Assembly: GCF_002243345.2 (NCBI RefSeq)
Contig: NZ_CP022655.2
Location: forward strand, 4,520,001 to 4,584,000
Source: Paenibacillus sp. RUD330
GTDB taxonomy: Bacteria; Bacillota; Bacilli; Paenibacillales; Paenibacillaceae
Reading direction: 5' to 3'
DNA length: 64,000 nucleotides
The first letter of the stretch is position 1; every line of letters starts with the position of its first letter. The position numbers and the translations under genes are program-made. Under the pieces are notes generated by a model, which was given only the letters and a program-made list of their open reading frames with translations, had not been told where the DNA came from and did not search any database. This document shows positions 9,801 through 16,687 of the stretch, in pieces.

Positions 9801-10898
9801 GGCCGTCTTGACCTGGGCCTTCAAGCCGCTGACGGCGTTGCCCTGCCAGTCCTTCGAGATCTGGTCGATCGCGTTGTAGTCGGAGACGACGAAGCCCTTG
9901 AATCCGAGCTCTCCCTTGAGCTTGTCCTGCAGGAGCCGCTGGTTGGCGTGCATCTTGAGGCCTTGAATGCTGTGGTACGAAGCCATCACCGTGCCGACGC
10001 CCGCTTGCACGGCCGCCTCGTACACCTGCTTTTCCAGCTCCCAGATCTGCTCTTCCGAATACCCTGTCACATTGCCCTGGTTGATGCCCTTGTCGGTATA
10101 GCCCTCTCCGATAAAATGCTTCGCCGTTGCGACGACCTTGTCCGGCCGCTTCAAGTCCTCGGGCTTCCCGCCCTGCAGCCCCTTGATGTAAGCCGCTCCA
10201 AGCTCGGCCGCAACGGCCGGATCGTCGCCGAAGCCTTCGTAGGTTCTGCCCCAGGAGATGTTCTGGACGTCGGCGAGCGTCGGCGCGAACGTCCAGTTGA
10301 TGCCGGTGGCGCGGATCTCCGCCGCAGCCGCAGCGCCCGCCTGTTCCGCCAGCCCGGCGTCATGCGCAGCCGCCAGACCGATATTATGGGGAAACAGAGT
10401 GGCGTCCTTGACGTTGTTGTGGCCATGCACGCCGTCGACCCCGTACAGGAGCGGAATGCCCAGACGCGTCGACAGGGCGCCGTCCTGATAGCCGTTGTAC
10501 AGCTTGGTCCACTGCTCGAGCGTGCTGTCGGCCAGCTTGCCGTTCGGGAACGAGCCGCCTCCGCTGAACACCGAGCCGAGCCCATAGGCCAGAACATCCT
10601 CCGGCGTGACGGATGCCCGTTCCGCCTGGACCATCTGGCCGACCTTCTCGTCCAGCGTCATCCGGGCGAGCAGATCCGCGACCCGCTCCGATGTCTCTTT
10701 GGAGGGATTGAAATAAGCCGGCAGCGGCGCCTGATCTGCCGGCGCGGCGGCGGCATGCAGCGGCAGCAGGCCGAGCAGCAGCGATCCGGCCGTCGCTCCA
10801 GCGAGCCACCGTACCGCCGGACGGCGGACGGACGGGGATCGGCGGCTGCAGCGGCCGTTTCTGGAATCATCAGCCTGGGTTCTTTTCATCGTTGGCAT
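3876..10898 (-). CDS. S-layer-anchored GH3-CBM6-GH30 multidomain glycosidase
   Basis: 2340 residues, secreted. Order: signal peptide (hydrophobic about 31-52); GH3 beta-glucosidase (about 60-660; nucleophile D340 in GFVVSD, substrate-binding K260-H261); CBM6 (about 680-808); GH30 (about 835-1290; acid/base E1052 in QNEP, nucleophile E1148 in LTERA); four further CBM6/35-like modules (about 1300-1840); a chitobiase-like C-terminal fold (about 1850-1925); a Thr/Pro/Ser/Ala linker; a beta-rich module (about 2000-2170); and three SLH repeats (about 2172-2340) that would bind pyruvylated wall polymer. GH3 enzymes remove terminal beta-glucosyl units and GH30 includes beta-1,6-glucanases, so a beta-glucan such as fungal wall glucan is a plausible target. 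ATG 10898 follows GGGAGG. It is monocistronic with a cre box upstream. Both catalytic sites look intact. Confidence 0.92.
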   Translation of the reverse strand: MPTMKRTQADDSRNGRCSRRSPSVRRPAVRWLAGATAGSLLLGLLPLHAAAAPADQAPLPAYFNPSKETSERVADLLARMTLDEKVGQMVQAERASVTPEDVLAYGLGSVFSGGGSFPNGKLADSTLEQWTKLYNGYQDGALSTRLGIPLLYGVDGVHGHNNVKDATLFPHNIGLAAAHDAGLAEQAGAAAAAEIRATGINWTFAPTLADVQNISWGRTYEGFGDDPAVAAELGAAYIKGLQGGKPEDLKRPDKVVATAKHFIGEGYTDKGINQGNVTGYSEEQIWELEKQVYEAAVQAGVGTVMASYHSIQGLKMHANQRLLQDKLKGELGFKGFVVSDYNAIDQISKDWQGNAVSGLKAQVKTAVNAGVDMIMEPDKWKEVVTDLKQLVEEGGISQARIDDAVSRILTVKFDSGVFEHPKSDPDQQAAFGSAQSRAVAREAVAKSLVLLKNDAVPREDGSESPILSQLSGMKDIFVAGKAASDIGRQAGGWSVTWQGSAGAITKGTTILQGLQKAAESSGKKVTYNEHGRGAKGHDAAIVVAGEMPYAESDGDTSNLNLNTEDLATLANVRAADPELPIVLVLVSGRPMTIGDQLKDIQGLVAAWLPGTEGDGVADVLLGGKDFTGKLPLKWPFSLSAYDQADDPGQFLFKTGYGLTKSQPTPDDLPQPPAQPDTSIPVPGVVQAEDYSAMSAPGAVQTENTQDEGGGKNVGYIDAGDWLQYDVHAQSGLYDVEVRYASWGDSSGVKILDGSAKELGSVRLPKINSYQDWGTAVMHGVPIAAEGKQSLRVLFAGGSMNLNWLKFTRTGDAPADGGQPGTGDPGDGTVPEVVQADAVQSWTTSERDPGNIQWYYADRSKPEDKKLEQQRPLDIVRPNEAAGTVISLDPDVTYQSMVGIGSSMEESTVGNLAKMSADKRKELLGKLFDPADGAGMSLVRVTIGTADFTGQPFYTYDDMPAGQTDPGLEHFSIQKDRDLHIISTLKEIQAINPDVKFFASPWSAPGWMKTTDSMIRGEIKEEYLSVYADYLVKFVQAYQAEGIPMEMLTVQNEPLLEIDYPSTKMPWQQQARLMVLLRQKLDAAGFGQVGLLTFDHNPGDTMAYPAQLLRDKAAYAAVDGTAFHDYGGELSEMTKLHDLFPDKNVYLTERAVWGTKGADRIAQYFRNWARSYNSWVVMLDSDIKSHQWVGTPDPTPVIQDSSDRDNYWIAPETYLMGQFSKFVLPGYKRIESDYGSSDTVTNVAFVSPDGRKVVTVAINQTDKDQQVKLMSDGTQISAVVPAKAVTTFSWIRPELGRTAPGSFRAADFDSARGVYQTDTVSGAVYGLNEGGASEPASFSYGLTVKRAGSYFLDLGYAGQPSGASAAIAIDGSDVGTLTVTRDTYAGPNPFGYARVKVALPAGEHVLGVTAQGTGYSLRDIRSTTAGDSAAALPKRVQAEQADESSGVLIEDGAAGTVPGSWLDYRVSVPEDGAYLLTYRYRTGGGDSAAEASWKLDGGGAVQRDVLAASDEWTTLTSAIPLSKGTHSLRLSIVGTNVSLDWIEVGPRIVRKDNPPLIPVPGTASALDYAAMSGPSEGAGGAADGHKLTGIKAGDWIDYKLDVPESGRYTFTLEMSSQAGGMGAFDLKLGDAVLASYDVPQIYGNWVKSRKTAALPQGEITLRLAANVEGFEIGALAIEPIRTFAADPAGILNIEAESYFDSGRNAIETNKAAGTANVGYTNAGNLLRYRVDVPQDGNYKATYRYATKQGGVSAALFADGELKGIAALPSTGDWGAYKTASHIVSLKGGVQEIGVLDQGDGFNIDWIRLEPTSEENQPAVSRAAVPSASLKAGKYDLPQELLLASSTDGATVYYTLDGSLPSPDNGIAAAGPIAVSGIAVIRAAAFKDGLPGSFTAAFTYVTGKSQPSESPSATPSTTPSATPSATPSATPSATPSATPSATPSATPSATPWLPYSPAPSPSPAASAAPSGADITTAIPVLDPASGIAAASIDAAELRRAAGQGAADISIQVPALSGAKGYRISIPAAALTDGKAALEIRTAVGIATLPAEMLKGYGNLASGTVELEIARIQGVSSQTGVRIALSADGKSLLWRGKLQAVGVKLPYSASVEESAHPQRVTVRLTDERGIAAAVPTARYRAGAGSVEFQTSLLGDFRIEYVVKEFKDTARLTWAAEAIDALAAKGVIKGTGAELFTPSANVRRADFVLMLVRALGLRGEAAASFTDVPAGSYYEEEAAIAKSLGIATGREDGSFDPMAPITRQEMMALAFRALKLAGKPVPPAAAELDGYADRSLVAAYAAEAAAALVQAGLLRGDGSGLNPAGLTTRAEAAVLIYRLYGWMD
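5053..5187 (-). repeat. 24-bp tandem repeat coding the Thr/Pro/Ser/Ala linker
   Basis: Five full copies and one partial copy of a 24-bp unit; the first three (5053-5124) are identical. It encodes the PSATPSAT-type linker between the catalytic/binding modules and the S-layer anchor. Copy number could change by slippage without breaking the frame. Confidence 0.9.
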
Positions 10899-10937
10899 GA
10901 ATGGCTTGAACCTCCCTGTGAATGAATATGGCCAAAA

Positions 10938-10951
10938 TGTTATCGATTACA
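10938..10951 (-). promoter_or_regulatory. Catabolite-responsive element (cre) of the glycosidase gene
   Basis: Read on the minus strand, TGTAATCGATAACA matches the cre consensus TGWAANCGNTNWCA at every position. It lies 40-53 bp before the ATG, within a wider near-palindrome (AAAATGT...ACATTTT, 10934-10955). A CcpA or other LacI-family repressor bound here would block initiation. Confidence 0.7.
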
Positions 10952-11343
10952 TTTTGTGGATTGAACCTGATTTGCTTGGCCGCCCTGATTCCCCTTCGCC
11001 ATCCCGAACAACCCCGCCCCGTACGTAAGCGTTTCCATTTTGAGGCGGCTTGTCGGCTTGTCTCATGAACCCAAGCGCCATTCCATCAAAGCGCGGACAG
11101 CAGCAACCCTCGATCGAGGCGACGCTCCATCCATCAAGCAAGGCGATAGCCGCCATGCGGTAGACACGGCTTAAGCGGTCAGGCGGTCCAGCGAAAAAGA
11201 GCAGACGCGGCAAGTATCCCTTTCACTATAGTGTCGCGGCGAATACGGAGGCAAGGGACCAAACTCCCGGAATGCAAACCATCCCCCTGCCGGCAGCTGC
11301 GCTTTTTTTGCGATGTATGGCGGGGCTTTTGCCTCATTTTCTA

Positions 11344-11357
11344 TGAAATCGTTTACA
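11344..11357 (+). promoter_or_regulatory. Second cre-like box
   Basis: TGAAATCGTTTACA fits TGWAANCGNTNWCA at all positions. It is about 445 bp upstream of the glycosidase start, too far for a simple roadblock unless the promoter is also distal. Confidence 0.5.
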
Positions 11358-11523
11358 TCCCTCATTCCTTTGGCCTGCCCTCTTGTCGAAAGGAAGTGCT
11401 ATGGAACTATTCGCGCACCTGTCGAACCTTCAGCCGACGCCCGACGAAAGACCCGCTTCTGTCGAAAGCCTCTTTCCGGGCAGCATTGACATTGGAATTC
11501 CCCTTGGCAAAATCGCTTGGCCG

Positions 11524-12771
11524 TCATTGCCGAGCGCCGGACTTCGCCCTCTGCGCCATTCCTGTTATACTTGGAGCGAGACCTTGGATCGGCATGCCTT
11601 CCGGCGGACAGGATGCCCACGGTCCGACCGGGATGGCTCTGTACGTTATGCCCGGCTGCAGGCTCCAGCCCGGCTGCAGGCGGAATTCGCCCGCCGCACC
11701 GTCTCTGCTGCCCGGAACGTACGAAGCCCGCTTGGGCGCTTCGCCGCGGCAGGCGAGCTGCAGCATGCGTCCGGCGAACAGATCGCAGCCAGGGTCGGCG
11801 GCAAGCTCGACCCGGATGAGATCCGGCTCGATCAAGCGGATTCCCTTGATCTTGAGCGCCTGCCAGGCGCTCCCCGCGAACTCGTCCCGGCCGATCCGGC
11901 CCCAATCCATATCCGCGGCATAGAGCTGTCCCGGCGTGAACGCATAGCCTTCGGGCAGGCGGAACTGCGGGGCCTGCACGCTGCCTTCGAGCTGGGTTCC
12001 CTCCACATATCCGGCATGGAGCGGCAAGCCTCCTGCGGGACACACCCGCACCGTCGTTCCCGCCAAAGGCGGAACGATCTGGTAGTGCCTGCTGCCGCTC
12101 ACATTGTCCGGATTCAGCTTCAGCTGCGGGCCCGAACGGTCCGTCCCGGCCTCATCCGCGCAGACCATCCCGCAATCGGCGACGCCGTCGGCGAGAAGCG
12201 ACACCGCCTCGATGGTGTCGTACGAGATCTGCCGCACATAGCGGAAGAACAGGCGGTCCACACCGGCTTTGAAGCCGAGCTTGTCGCCGCCCCGATAGGA
12301 GATCGTGTACCGCTTGCCCGGCTGCTGCAGGGCAGTCGGGACGATGTAGCAGGCTTTCGTTCCCGCCTTCAGCCGGGGCGGTCCGGACAGCTCCAGATCG
12401 CTTCCAAGCTTGAACGAGGCCCTTGCCGTATCGACCTCGAGCTCCTCGTCCGCCAACGGCCTGCTGAATATGACCTGGATCGAGATAGGGCTCAGCGCAT
12501 CAACCTGCAGCAGCTCCTTCGGAAGGAATTTGGCCAGCGGTTTCGGCACGGACTTGGTCATGCCTCCCGGCTCTCCCTTGCCCGCCTTCGGACCGAAGCT
12601 CCCAAACCGGCCGAAGAGGCCGCGGCTGCCGAAGCCGCCAGGCAAGCCGAGCGGAACAGCCGCCGTCAACGCCAAGCCGGCCCCTTGCCGCCCAAGCAGC
12701 CGGAAGCGTTCAGGGAACGGCTCCACAGGGAAATGTTCGGACACGCCGTCAGCAGAAAACGGTTCAAGCAC
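11524..12771 (-). CDS. Protein with Ig-like (SbsA/Big_5-type) domain, unknown function
   Basis: 415 residues. After a Gly/Pro/Phe-rich N-terminus (1-65) comes a segment near residues 80-165 of the bacterial Ig-like type seen in S-layer and surface proteins (ALSPISIQVIFSRPL ... GKRYTISYRGG). Two related stretches (FRLPEGYAFTPGQLYAAD and FRLQPGWSLQPGITYRA) suggest an internal repeat in the C-terminal half. No convincing signal peptide is visible. The start is GTG 12771, preceded by GGAGTGAG. It is divergent from the kinase gene with 102 bp between them. The opposite strand is also open here, but only this strand reads as a folded protein. I do not recognise a specific function. Confidence 0.65.
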   Translation of the reverse strand: MLEPFSADGVSEHFPVEPFPERFRLLGRQGAGLALTAAVPLGLPGGFGSRGLFGRFGSFGPKAGKGEPGGMTKSVPKPLAKFLPKELLQVDALSPISIQVIFSRPLADEELEVDTARASFKLGSDLELSGPPRLKAGTKACYIVPTALQQPGKRYTISYRGGDKLGFKAGVDRLFFRYVRQISYDTIEAVSLLADGVADCGMVCADEAGTDRSGPQLKLNPDNVSGSRHYQIVPPLAGTTVRVCPAGGLPLHAGYVEGTQLEGSVQAPQFRLPEGYAFTPGQLYAADMDWGRIGRDEFAGSAWQALKIKGIRLIEPDLIRVELAADPGCDLFAGRMLQLACRGEAPKRASYVPGSRDGAAGEFRLQPGWSLQPGITYRAIPVGPWASCPPEGMPIQGLAPSITGMAQRAKSGARQ

Positions 12772-12873
12772 AGGCTCTCACTCCATCTCGATATTGGCAT
12801 ATGCCTACTTTATGCTTTTGCGGGATTGTTGGTGAGATGGCCTTCACGATGGATTCGAAAGGGGACCCGACGC

Positions 12874-13866
12874 ATGAAGGAAAATTGGGAAAGAGGAGAA
12901 ACGCCGCCCGAGCCGGAGCCGCACATCATCCGCGAGCTTGCTGCAGCCGCCTTGCCGGAGCTGCGGCATTGCACGCTTCAGCGCACCGGAGCCGGGCTCA
13001 GCAACCTGGTATACAGACTGGATTCGGGGGAGCGTTCCTACGCCCTGAGAATTTACAGGCAGGATGATGTCGTCGCGCGCAAGGAAGCGTCCATCTCCCG
13101 CTTGCTCGCCGGAAGCCTTCCGGTGCCGCGCCTCCTGGCCTCCGACTGGAGCGGCTCGCTCTACCCCGCTCCTTGGGCGGTCATGGAATGGATGCCCGGC
13201 GCGCTGCTCGCGGACGAGCTCCGCTCCTGCAGCATCGAGGCCGAGTCGGAATGGCATCATGCAGCCGGGCATACGCTGGCCGCCGTCCACGACATCCGGT
13301 TCCGGGAAGCCGGCTTCCTGGACGGGGAGCTTGCGGTCAGCGAGCCGCTCGCCTTGAACGGAGAGGGCTGGCGAGGATTCATCGCGCATTGCCTGGAGAC
13401 GGGAGCAGGAAGCCTGCTGGGGACGGACATGACGCGGAGGCTCGAACAGTTCGGCTTCAGCTTCTCGCCTCTTCTCGACCTGCATGCCATGCAGCCCGTG
13501 CTCGTCCATTCCGATTACAACGCATTGAACGTGCTTGGCGTCCGGACAGACGGCCGCCGCGAGCTGTCGGCCGTCCTGGACTGGGAATTCGCCTATGCCG
13601 GCAGCGCCATGGCGGACATCGGCAACTGGCTCCGATACGAGCCGTGCGGCTCCGCGGCCGAGGAAGCCTTCGCCGCCGGCTACCGGTCAGGCGGAGGCTT
13701 CCTGCCGGAGCGGTGGAGAGAGCTGTCGCTGCTGGAGGATATGGTGGCGCTGTGCGACCTGCTGAGCCGCTCCGGGGAGCATGCACCCATCCGCACGGCG
13801 GATCTGCGGCGGCTGATCGGCTTCACGATGGACCGGGCCGAAGAAGGGCGGCATGCTGTGATTTAG
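12874..13866 (+). CDS. Aminoglycoside phosphotransferase (APH) family kinase
   Basis: 330 residues with the APH/choline-kinase-like fold: a nucleotide-binding N-lobe (GAGLSNLVYRLDS about 36-48, RIYRQDD about 59-65, with the catalytic-lysine region altered), the catalytic loop HSDYNALNVL (Asp as base, Asn as metal ligand) and the DWEFAY metal motif. The family phosphorylates aminoglycosides, homoserine, choline or other small alcohols, so the substrate is open. I chose ATG 12874 behind AAAGGGGA; the frame is open far upstream, but that part is antisense to the neighbouring gene. Confidence 0.85.
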   Translation: MKENWERGETPPEPEPHIIRELAAAALPELRHCTLQRTGAGLSNLVYRLDSGERSYALRIYRQDDVVARKEASISRLLAGSLPVPRLLASDWSGSLYPAPWAVMEWMPGALLADELRSCSIEAESEWHHAAGHTLAAVHDIRFREAGFLDGELAVSEPLALNGEGWRGFIAHCLETGAGSLLGTDMTRRLEQFGFSFSPLLDLHAMQPVLVHSDYNALNVLGVRTDGRRELSAVLDWEFAYAGSAMADIGNWLRYEPCGSAAEEAFAAGYRSGGGFLPERWRELSLLEDMVALCDLLSRSGEHAPIRTADLRRLIGFTMDRAEEGRHAVI

Positions 13867-13909
13867 GACGGCCGTTCGCCGGCGTCCCTTCTTTCTCGGC
13901 TCGCCCCTC

Positions 13910-13966
13910 AAAAAAAAACGCTCCGCAGCGGAAAGGATTCCTCCTTCCGTCTGCGAAGCGTTTTTC
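13910..13966. terminator. Bidirectional terminator between kinase and aldo/keto reductase genes
   Basis: Nested hairpin: AAAACGCTCCGCAG pairs with CTGCGAAGCGTTTT, with an inner CGGAAAGG/CCTTCCG arm. A and T runs flank both sides of convergent genes. Confidence 0.88.
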
Positions 13967-13970
13967 GTCC

Positions 13971-14813
13971 TTAAAAATCGAAGTTGTCCGGGTCCGGGCC
14001 GACGCGGCGGTTCTCGTTGAGAGCGTCGATGGACTCCATCTCGCCCGGCGTCAGCTCGAAGCCGTCGACGGCTGCGTTTTCAGCCAGCCTCTCCGCCTTC
14101 GTCGATTTCGGAATCGTGACGACGCCATGCTGGAGATCCCAGCGAATAATGACCTGCGCGACGGATTTGCCATGTCTGGAGGCGATGTCCAGCAGCAGCG
14201 GGTGATCCAGCAGCTGGCCCTGCATCAGCGGCGACCAGGCTTCCAGCTGGATGCCTTCCGCCTTGGCGAAACGGCGCAGCTCCGGCTGCGACAGCAGCGG
14301 ATGGAGCTCAATCTGATCGACCATCGGGCGCACCTCAGCGTCCTTCATCAAATCCTCCAGATGGCTGACATGGAAGTTGCTGACGCCGATCGCCTTCACA
14401 CGGCCGTCCTTGTACAGCGTCTCGAGAGCCCGCCATGCAGCCTTGTATTTCCCGGCAACGGGCCAATGAATCAGGTACAGATCCAAATAATCCAGCCCTA
14501 ATTTGCTCAAGCTCGCCTCATAGGCGGCCAGGGTCTCCCCATAGCCGAGGTCGGCATTCCATACCTTCGAGGTGACGAACAGCTCTTCCCGGGACAGCCC
14601 GTTCTCCTCCAGCGCTTCCCGGATGCCTTGCCCGACGCTGTTCTCGTTGGCGTATACAGCTGCCGTATCGATGCTCCGGTAACCTAGGCGCACGGCGGCC
14701 TTGACCGCCTCGACAAGCTCCTGCCCCTCCTCGACCTTGAATACCCCCATGCCAAGCCAAGGCATGGCGACCCCGTTGGCCAGCGCAACCGTTCGATTCG
14801 TATATGCGTTCAT
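13971..14813 (-). CDS. Aldo/keto reductase
   Basis: 280 residues, a complete NADPH-dependent (alpha/beta)8 barrel of the YvgN/YtbE, 2,5-diketogluconate-reductase-like subgroup. The catalytic tetrad is D49, Y54, K83 and H116, and the family signatures GYRSIDTAAVY and LIHWP are present. The C-terminal IPKST motif near residue 230 binds the NADPH 2'-phosphate. It would reduce aldehydes and ketones such as methylglyoxal in the cytosol. It is followed by the MFS gene on the same strand (60 bp upstream), so cotranscription is possible. Confidence 0.93.
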   Translation of the reverse strand: MNAYTNRTVALANGVAMPWLGMGVFKVEEGQELVEAVKAAVRLGYRSIDTAAVYANENSVGQGIREALEENGLSREELFVTSKVWNADLGYGETLAAYEASLSKLGLDYLDLYLIHWPVAGKYKAAWRALETLYKDGRVKAIGVSNFHVSHLEDLMKDAEVRPMVDQIELHPLLSQPELRRFAKAEGIQLEAWSPLMQGQLLDHPLLLDIASRHGKSVAQVIIRWDLQHGVVTIPKSTKAERLAENAAVDGFELTPGEMESIDALNENRRVGPDPDNFDF

Positions 14814-14873
14814 TCCCCTCTTCCTCTCGTTGTGCCCTGTTCTTGCATCCTTGTTTCTTGCATCCTCTGAAGC

Positions 14874-16100
14874 TCAGACCGTCTGCCTTTCGGCAGGCAT
14901 CGCTTCCGCTTCATCCTTCGAGCCCTTCTTCTCCAAGAGCAGGCTCCATGCCGTCAAGACGACTGCGGCCGCCACCATGATGGCTCCCGTCCACGTGGTA
15001 TGGATCAGCCCCATATGGTCGGTCACCATGCCGCCAAGCCAAGCTCCCAGCGCGATGCCGCCGTTGAATGCGGCGATGTTGACGGCCGAAGCGACATCGA
15101 CCGCCTTCGGAGCGTAACGCTCCGCCAGCTGCACGACATGGAGCTGGAGTCCCGGCACGTTCATGAAGGCGAACAGCCCCATCGCGAACACCGCGATCAG
15201 TCCGGCCGTCTTATGCGGCAGCGCCGCCATCATGACGAGCAGAATGACCGCCTGCACGGTGAACATGGCGAGCAGGGCCGGCAGCGGCCTGCGGTTGGCC
15301 GCTTTTCCCCCGATAAGATTTCCGATGGCGATCGCGATACCGTACAGAAGCAGGATCAGCGCCGCTGCGGATTCCCTGAATCCGGTTATCTCGTGGAGCA
15401 ATGGGGATAAATAAGTGAAGACGACAAACGTTCCTCCATATCCGAGCGCCGTGATGAGGAAGGCCAGCACAAGCCTGCCGCTGGTCAGCAGCTTGACCTG
15501 TTCCTTCAGCGGCGTCCTTTCTCCCTGACGCAAGCCTTGACCGGGCACAAGCACCCATGCCGCTGCGAGAGCGATGATTCCGATGGCCACAATGCCGACG
15601 AAAGCGGAACGCCATCCCAGCTGCTGCCCGATGAAGGTTCCGAGCGGAACTCCCGTCACCGTCGCGACGGTGAGGCCCGTGAACATGGCCGCAATCGCGC
15701 TGGCGCGCCTGTCCTCCGGAACGAGATCGGCGGCGATCGTCGAACCGATCGACATGAACACGCCATGCGCGAGCGCCGACAGAACCCGGGCCGCGAGCAG
15801 CATGCCGAACCCGGTCGAGAAGGCGGCCAGGCTGTTGCCGGCGATGAAGACCAGCATGATGGCGATCAGCAGCGTCTTGCGGGGAATCGACGACGTCAGC
15901 GATGTCAGCACCGGGGCGCCGAACATGACCCCGAGCGCGTACAGCGTTACGGTCAAACCGGCCATCGTGACCGGTATGTCCAAATCTCCGGAAATCATCG
16001 GCAGCAGTCCTACGCTGATGAACTCCGTCGTTCCAATGGCAAAGGCGCTGATAGCAAGCGACAGCAGCGCCAGCGTATTTTTTCTAGAACTTGATTGCAC
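14874..16100 (-). CDS. MFS transporter, AraJ/sugar-efflux type
   Basis: 408 residues with 12 predicted transmembrane segments. The N-terminus (AFAIGTTEFISVGLLP) is characteristic of the DHA1 AraJ/YdhP/PbuE branch that exports drugs, sugars or purines. The start is GTG 16100, with AAAGGAG 10 bp before it. It is divergent from an HxlR-type regulator and probably under its control; an MFS efflux pump or reductase beside an HxlR gene is a typical arrangement for electrophile or aldehyde stress. Confidence 0.9.
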   Translation of the reverse strand: MQSSSRKNTLALLSLAISAFAIGTTEFISVGLLPMISGDLDIPVTMAGLTVTLYALGVMFGAPVLTSLTSSIPRKTLLIAIMLVFIAGNSLAAFSTGFGMLLAARVLSALAHGVFMSIGSTIAADLVPEDRRASAIAAMFTGLTVATVTGVPLGTFIGQQLGWRSAFVGIVAIGIIALAAAWVLVPGQGLRQGERTPLKEQVKLLTSGRLVLAFLITALGYGGTFVVFTYLSPLLHEITGFRESAAALILLLYGIAIAIGNLIGGKAANRRPLPALLAMFTVQAVILLVMMAALPHKTAGLIAVFAMGLFAFMNVPGLQLHVVQLAERYAPKAVDVASAVNIAAFNGGIALGAWLGGMVTDHMGLIHTTWTGAIMVAAAVVLTAWSLLLEKKGSKDEAEAMPAERQTV

Positions 16101-16189
16101 TTGAACTCAACTCCTTTATGTTATCTCGTGCCGGCAAGTGTTATTATGGAACTGTGACAACAATTTGAACAGAACGCACTTTCAAGTGC
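16096..16189. promoter_or_regulatory. Inverted GCACTTGAA motifs in the MFS/hxlR divergent region
   Basis: GCACTT-TC-AAGTGC is a perfect 6-bp inverted repeat at 16176-16189, and its half GCACTTGAA recurs at 16096-16104, overlapping the MFS start codon. Such paired sites are plausible operators for the HxlR-type dimer. Confidence 0.5.
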
Positions 16190-16241
16190 CATAGCTACTT
16201 TTTAGTTCCTTTTGCGAAGCAAGGAGAGTGAAACCGCAACC

Positions 16242-16601
16242 ATGAAAAAATACAATATCGCGGTCGAAGCCACGCTGGACGTCATCGGAGGCAAATGGAA
16301 GACCGTCATCCTGTGCCATCTGACGCATGGAAAGAAGCGGACCTGCGATTTCCGCCAGCTCATGCCGAACATCACGCAGAAGATGCTGACCCAGCAGCTG
16401 CGCGAGCTCGAGCAGGACGGCATCGTGAACCGCATCAGCTACAACCAGGTGCCGCCCAAGGTGGAATACGAGCTGACCGACTATGGCCAATCCCTTCAAT
16501 CCATTTTGACCTCGCTATGCGAATGGGGCGACCGCCATCTGGAGAAGACGTACGGCAACCGGTTCGAGGCGCTGGAGGAAAGCGTCCTGAATCCGCGATG
16601 A
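16242..16601 (+). CDS. HxlR-family transcriptional regulator
   Basis: 119 residues forming one winged helix of the HxlR/DUF24 family: a single Cys at the typical position in an ILCHLTHGKKRTCDFRQLMP-type segment, recognition helix around ITQKMLTQQLRELEQDG, and a wing at VPPKVEYELTDYG. Relatives sense electrophiles through the N-terminal Cys, but here the Cys lies in the HTH rather than before it, so sensing is uncertain. ATG 16242 is supported by AAGGAG 15 bp upstream, which is rather far. It is divergent from the MFS gene. Confidence 0.88.
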   Translation: MKKYNIAVEATLDVIGGKWKTVILCHLTHGKKRTCDFRQLMPNITQKMLTQQLRELEQDGIVNRISYNQVPPKVEYELTDYGQSLQSILTSLCEWGDRHLEKTYGNRFEALEESVLNPR

Positions 16602-16634
16602 ATCCGGCCATGGACCGACATTTCATCTAAACGC

Positions 16635-16681
16635 GAAAAAGGCCGGAGCCGCAGAACTTCTGCGCGCTCCAGCCTTTTTTC
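16635..16681. terminator. Bidirectional terminator between hxlR-type gene and ypsA
   Basis: AAAAAGGC-GGAGC-CGCAGAA pairs with TTCTGCG-GCTCC-GCCTTTTTT; A and T runs are on both sides of convergent genes. Confidence 0.85.
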
Positions 16682-16687
16682 TATGGG

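Larger units (their letters stand above)
10899..11523. other. Intergenic region upstream of the giant glycosidase
   Basis: These 625 bp carry two cre-like boxes (10938-10951 and 11344-11357). The short open frames inside lack usable ribosome binding sites and resemble nothing I know. The distal part may hold the 3' end of the minus-strand transcript from 11524, although I see no clear terminator. Confidence 0.6.

Noticed and set aside
8712-10925. Plus-strand open frame of 737 codons
   Set aside because: Antisense to the GH3 domain, whose motifs are intact; the translation has no family features.
11029-11042. Third cre-like box (CGTAAGCGTTTCCA)
   Set aside because: Two mismatches in the conserved ends; weaker than the two boxes reported.
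10947-11213. Minus-strand frame of 88 codons upstream of the glycosidase
   Set aside because: No ribosome site, and it would run into the cre region; no known similarity.
11383-12873. Upstream extension of the APH-type kinase frame
   Set aside because: Only the part from ATG 12874 reads as a kinase; the rest is antisense to the Ig-like protein.
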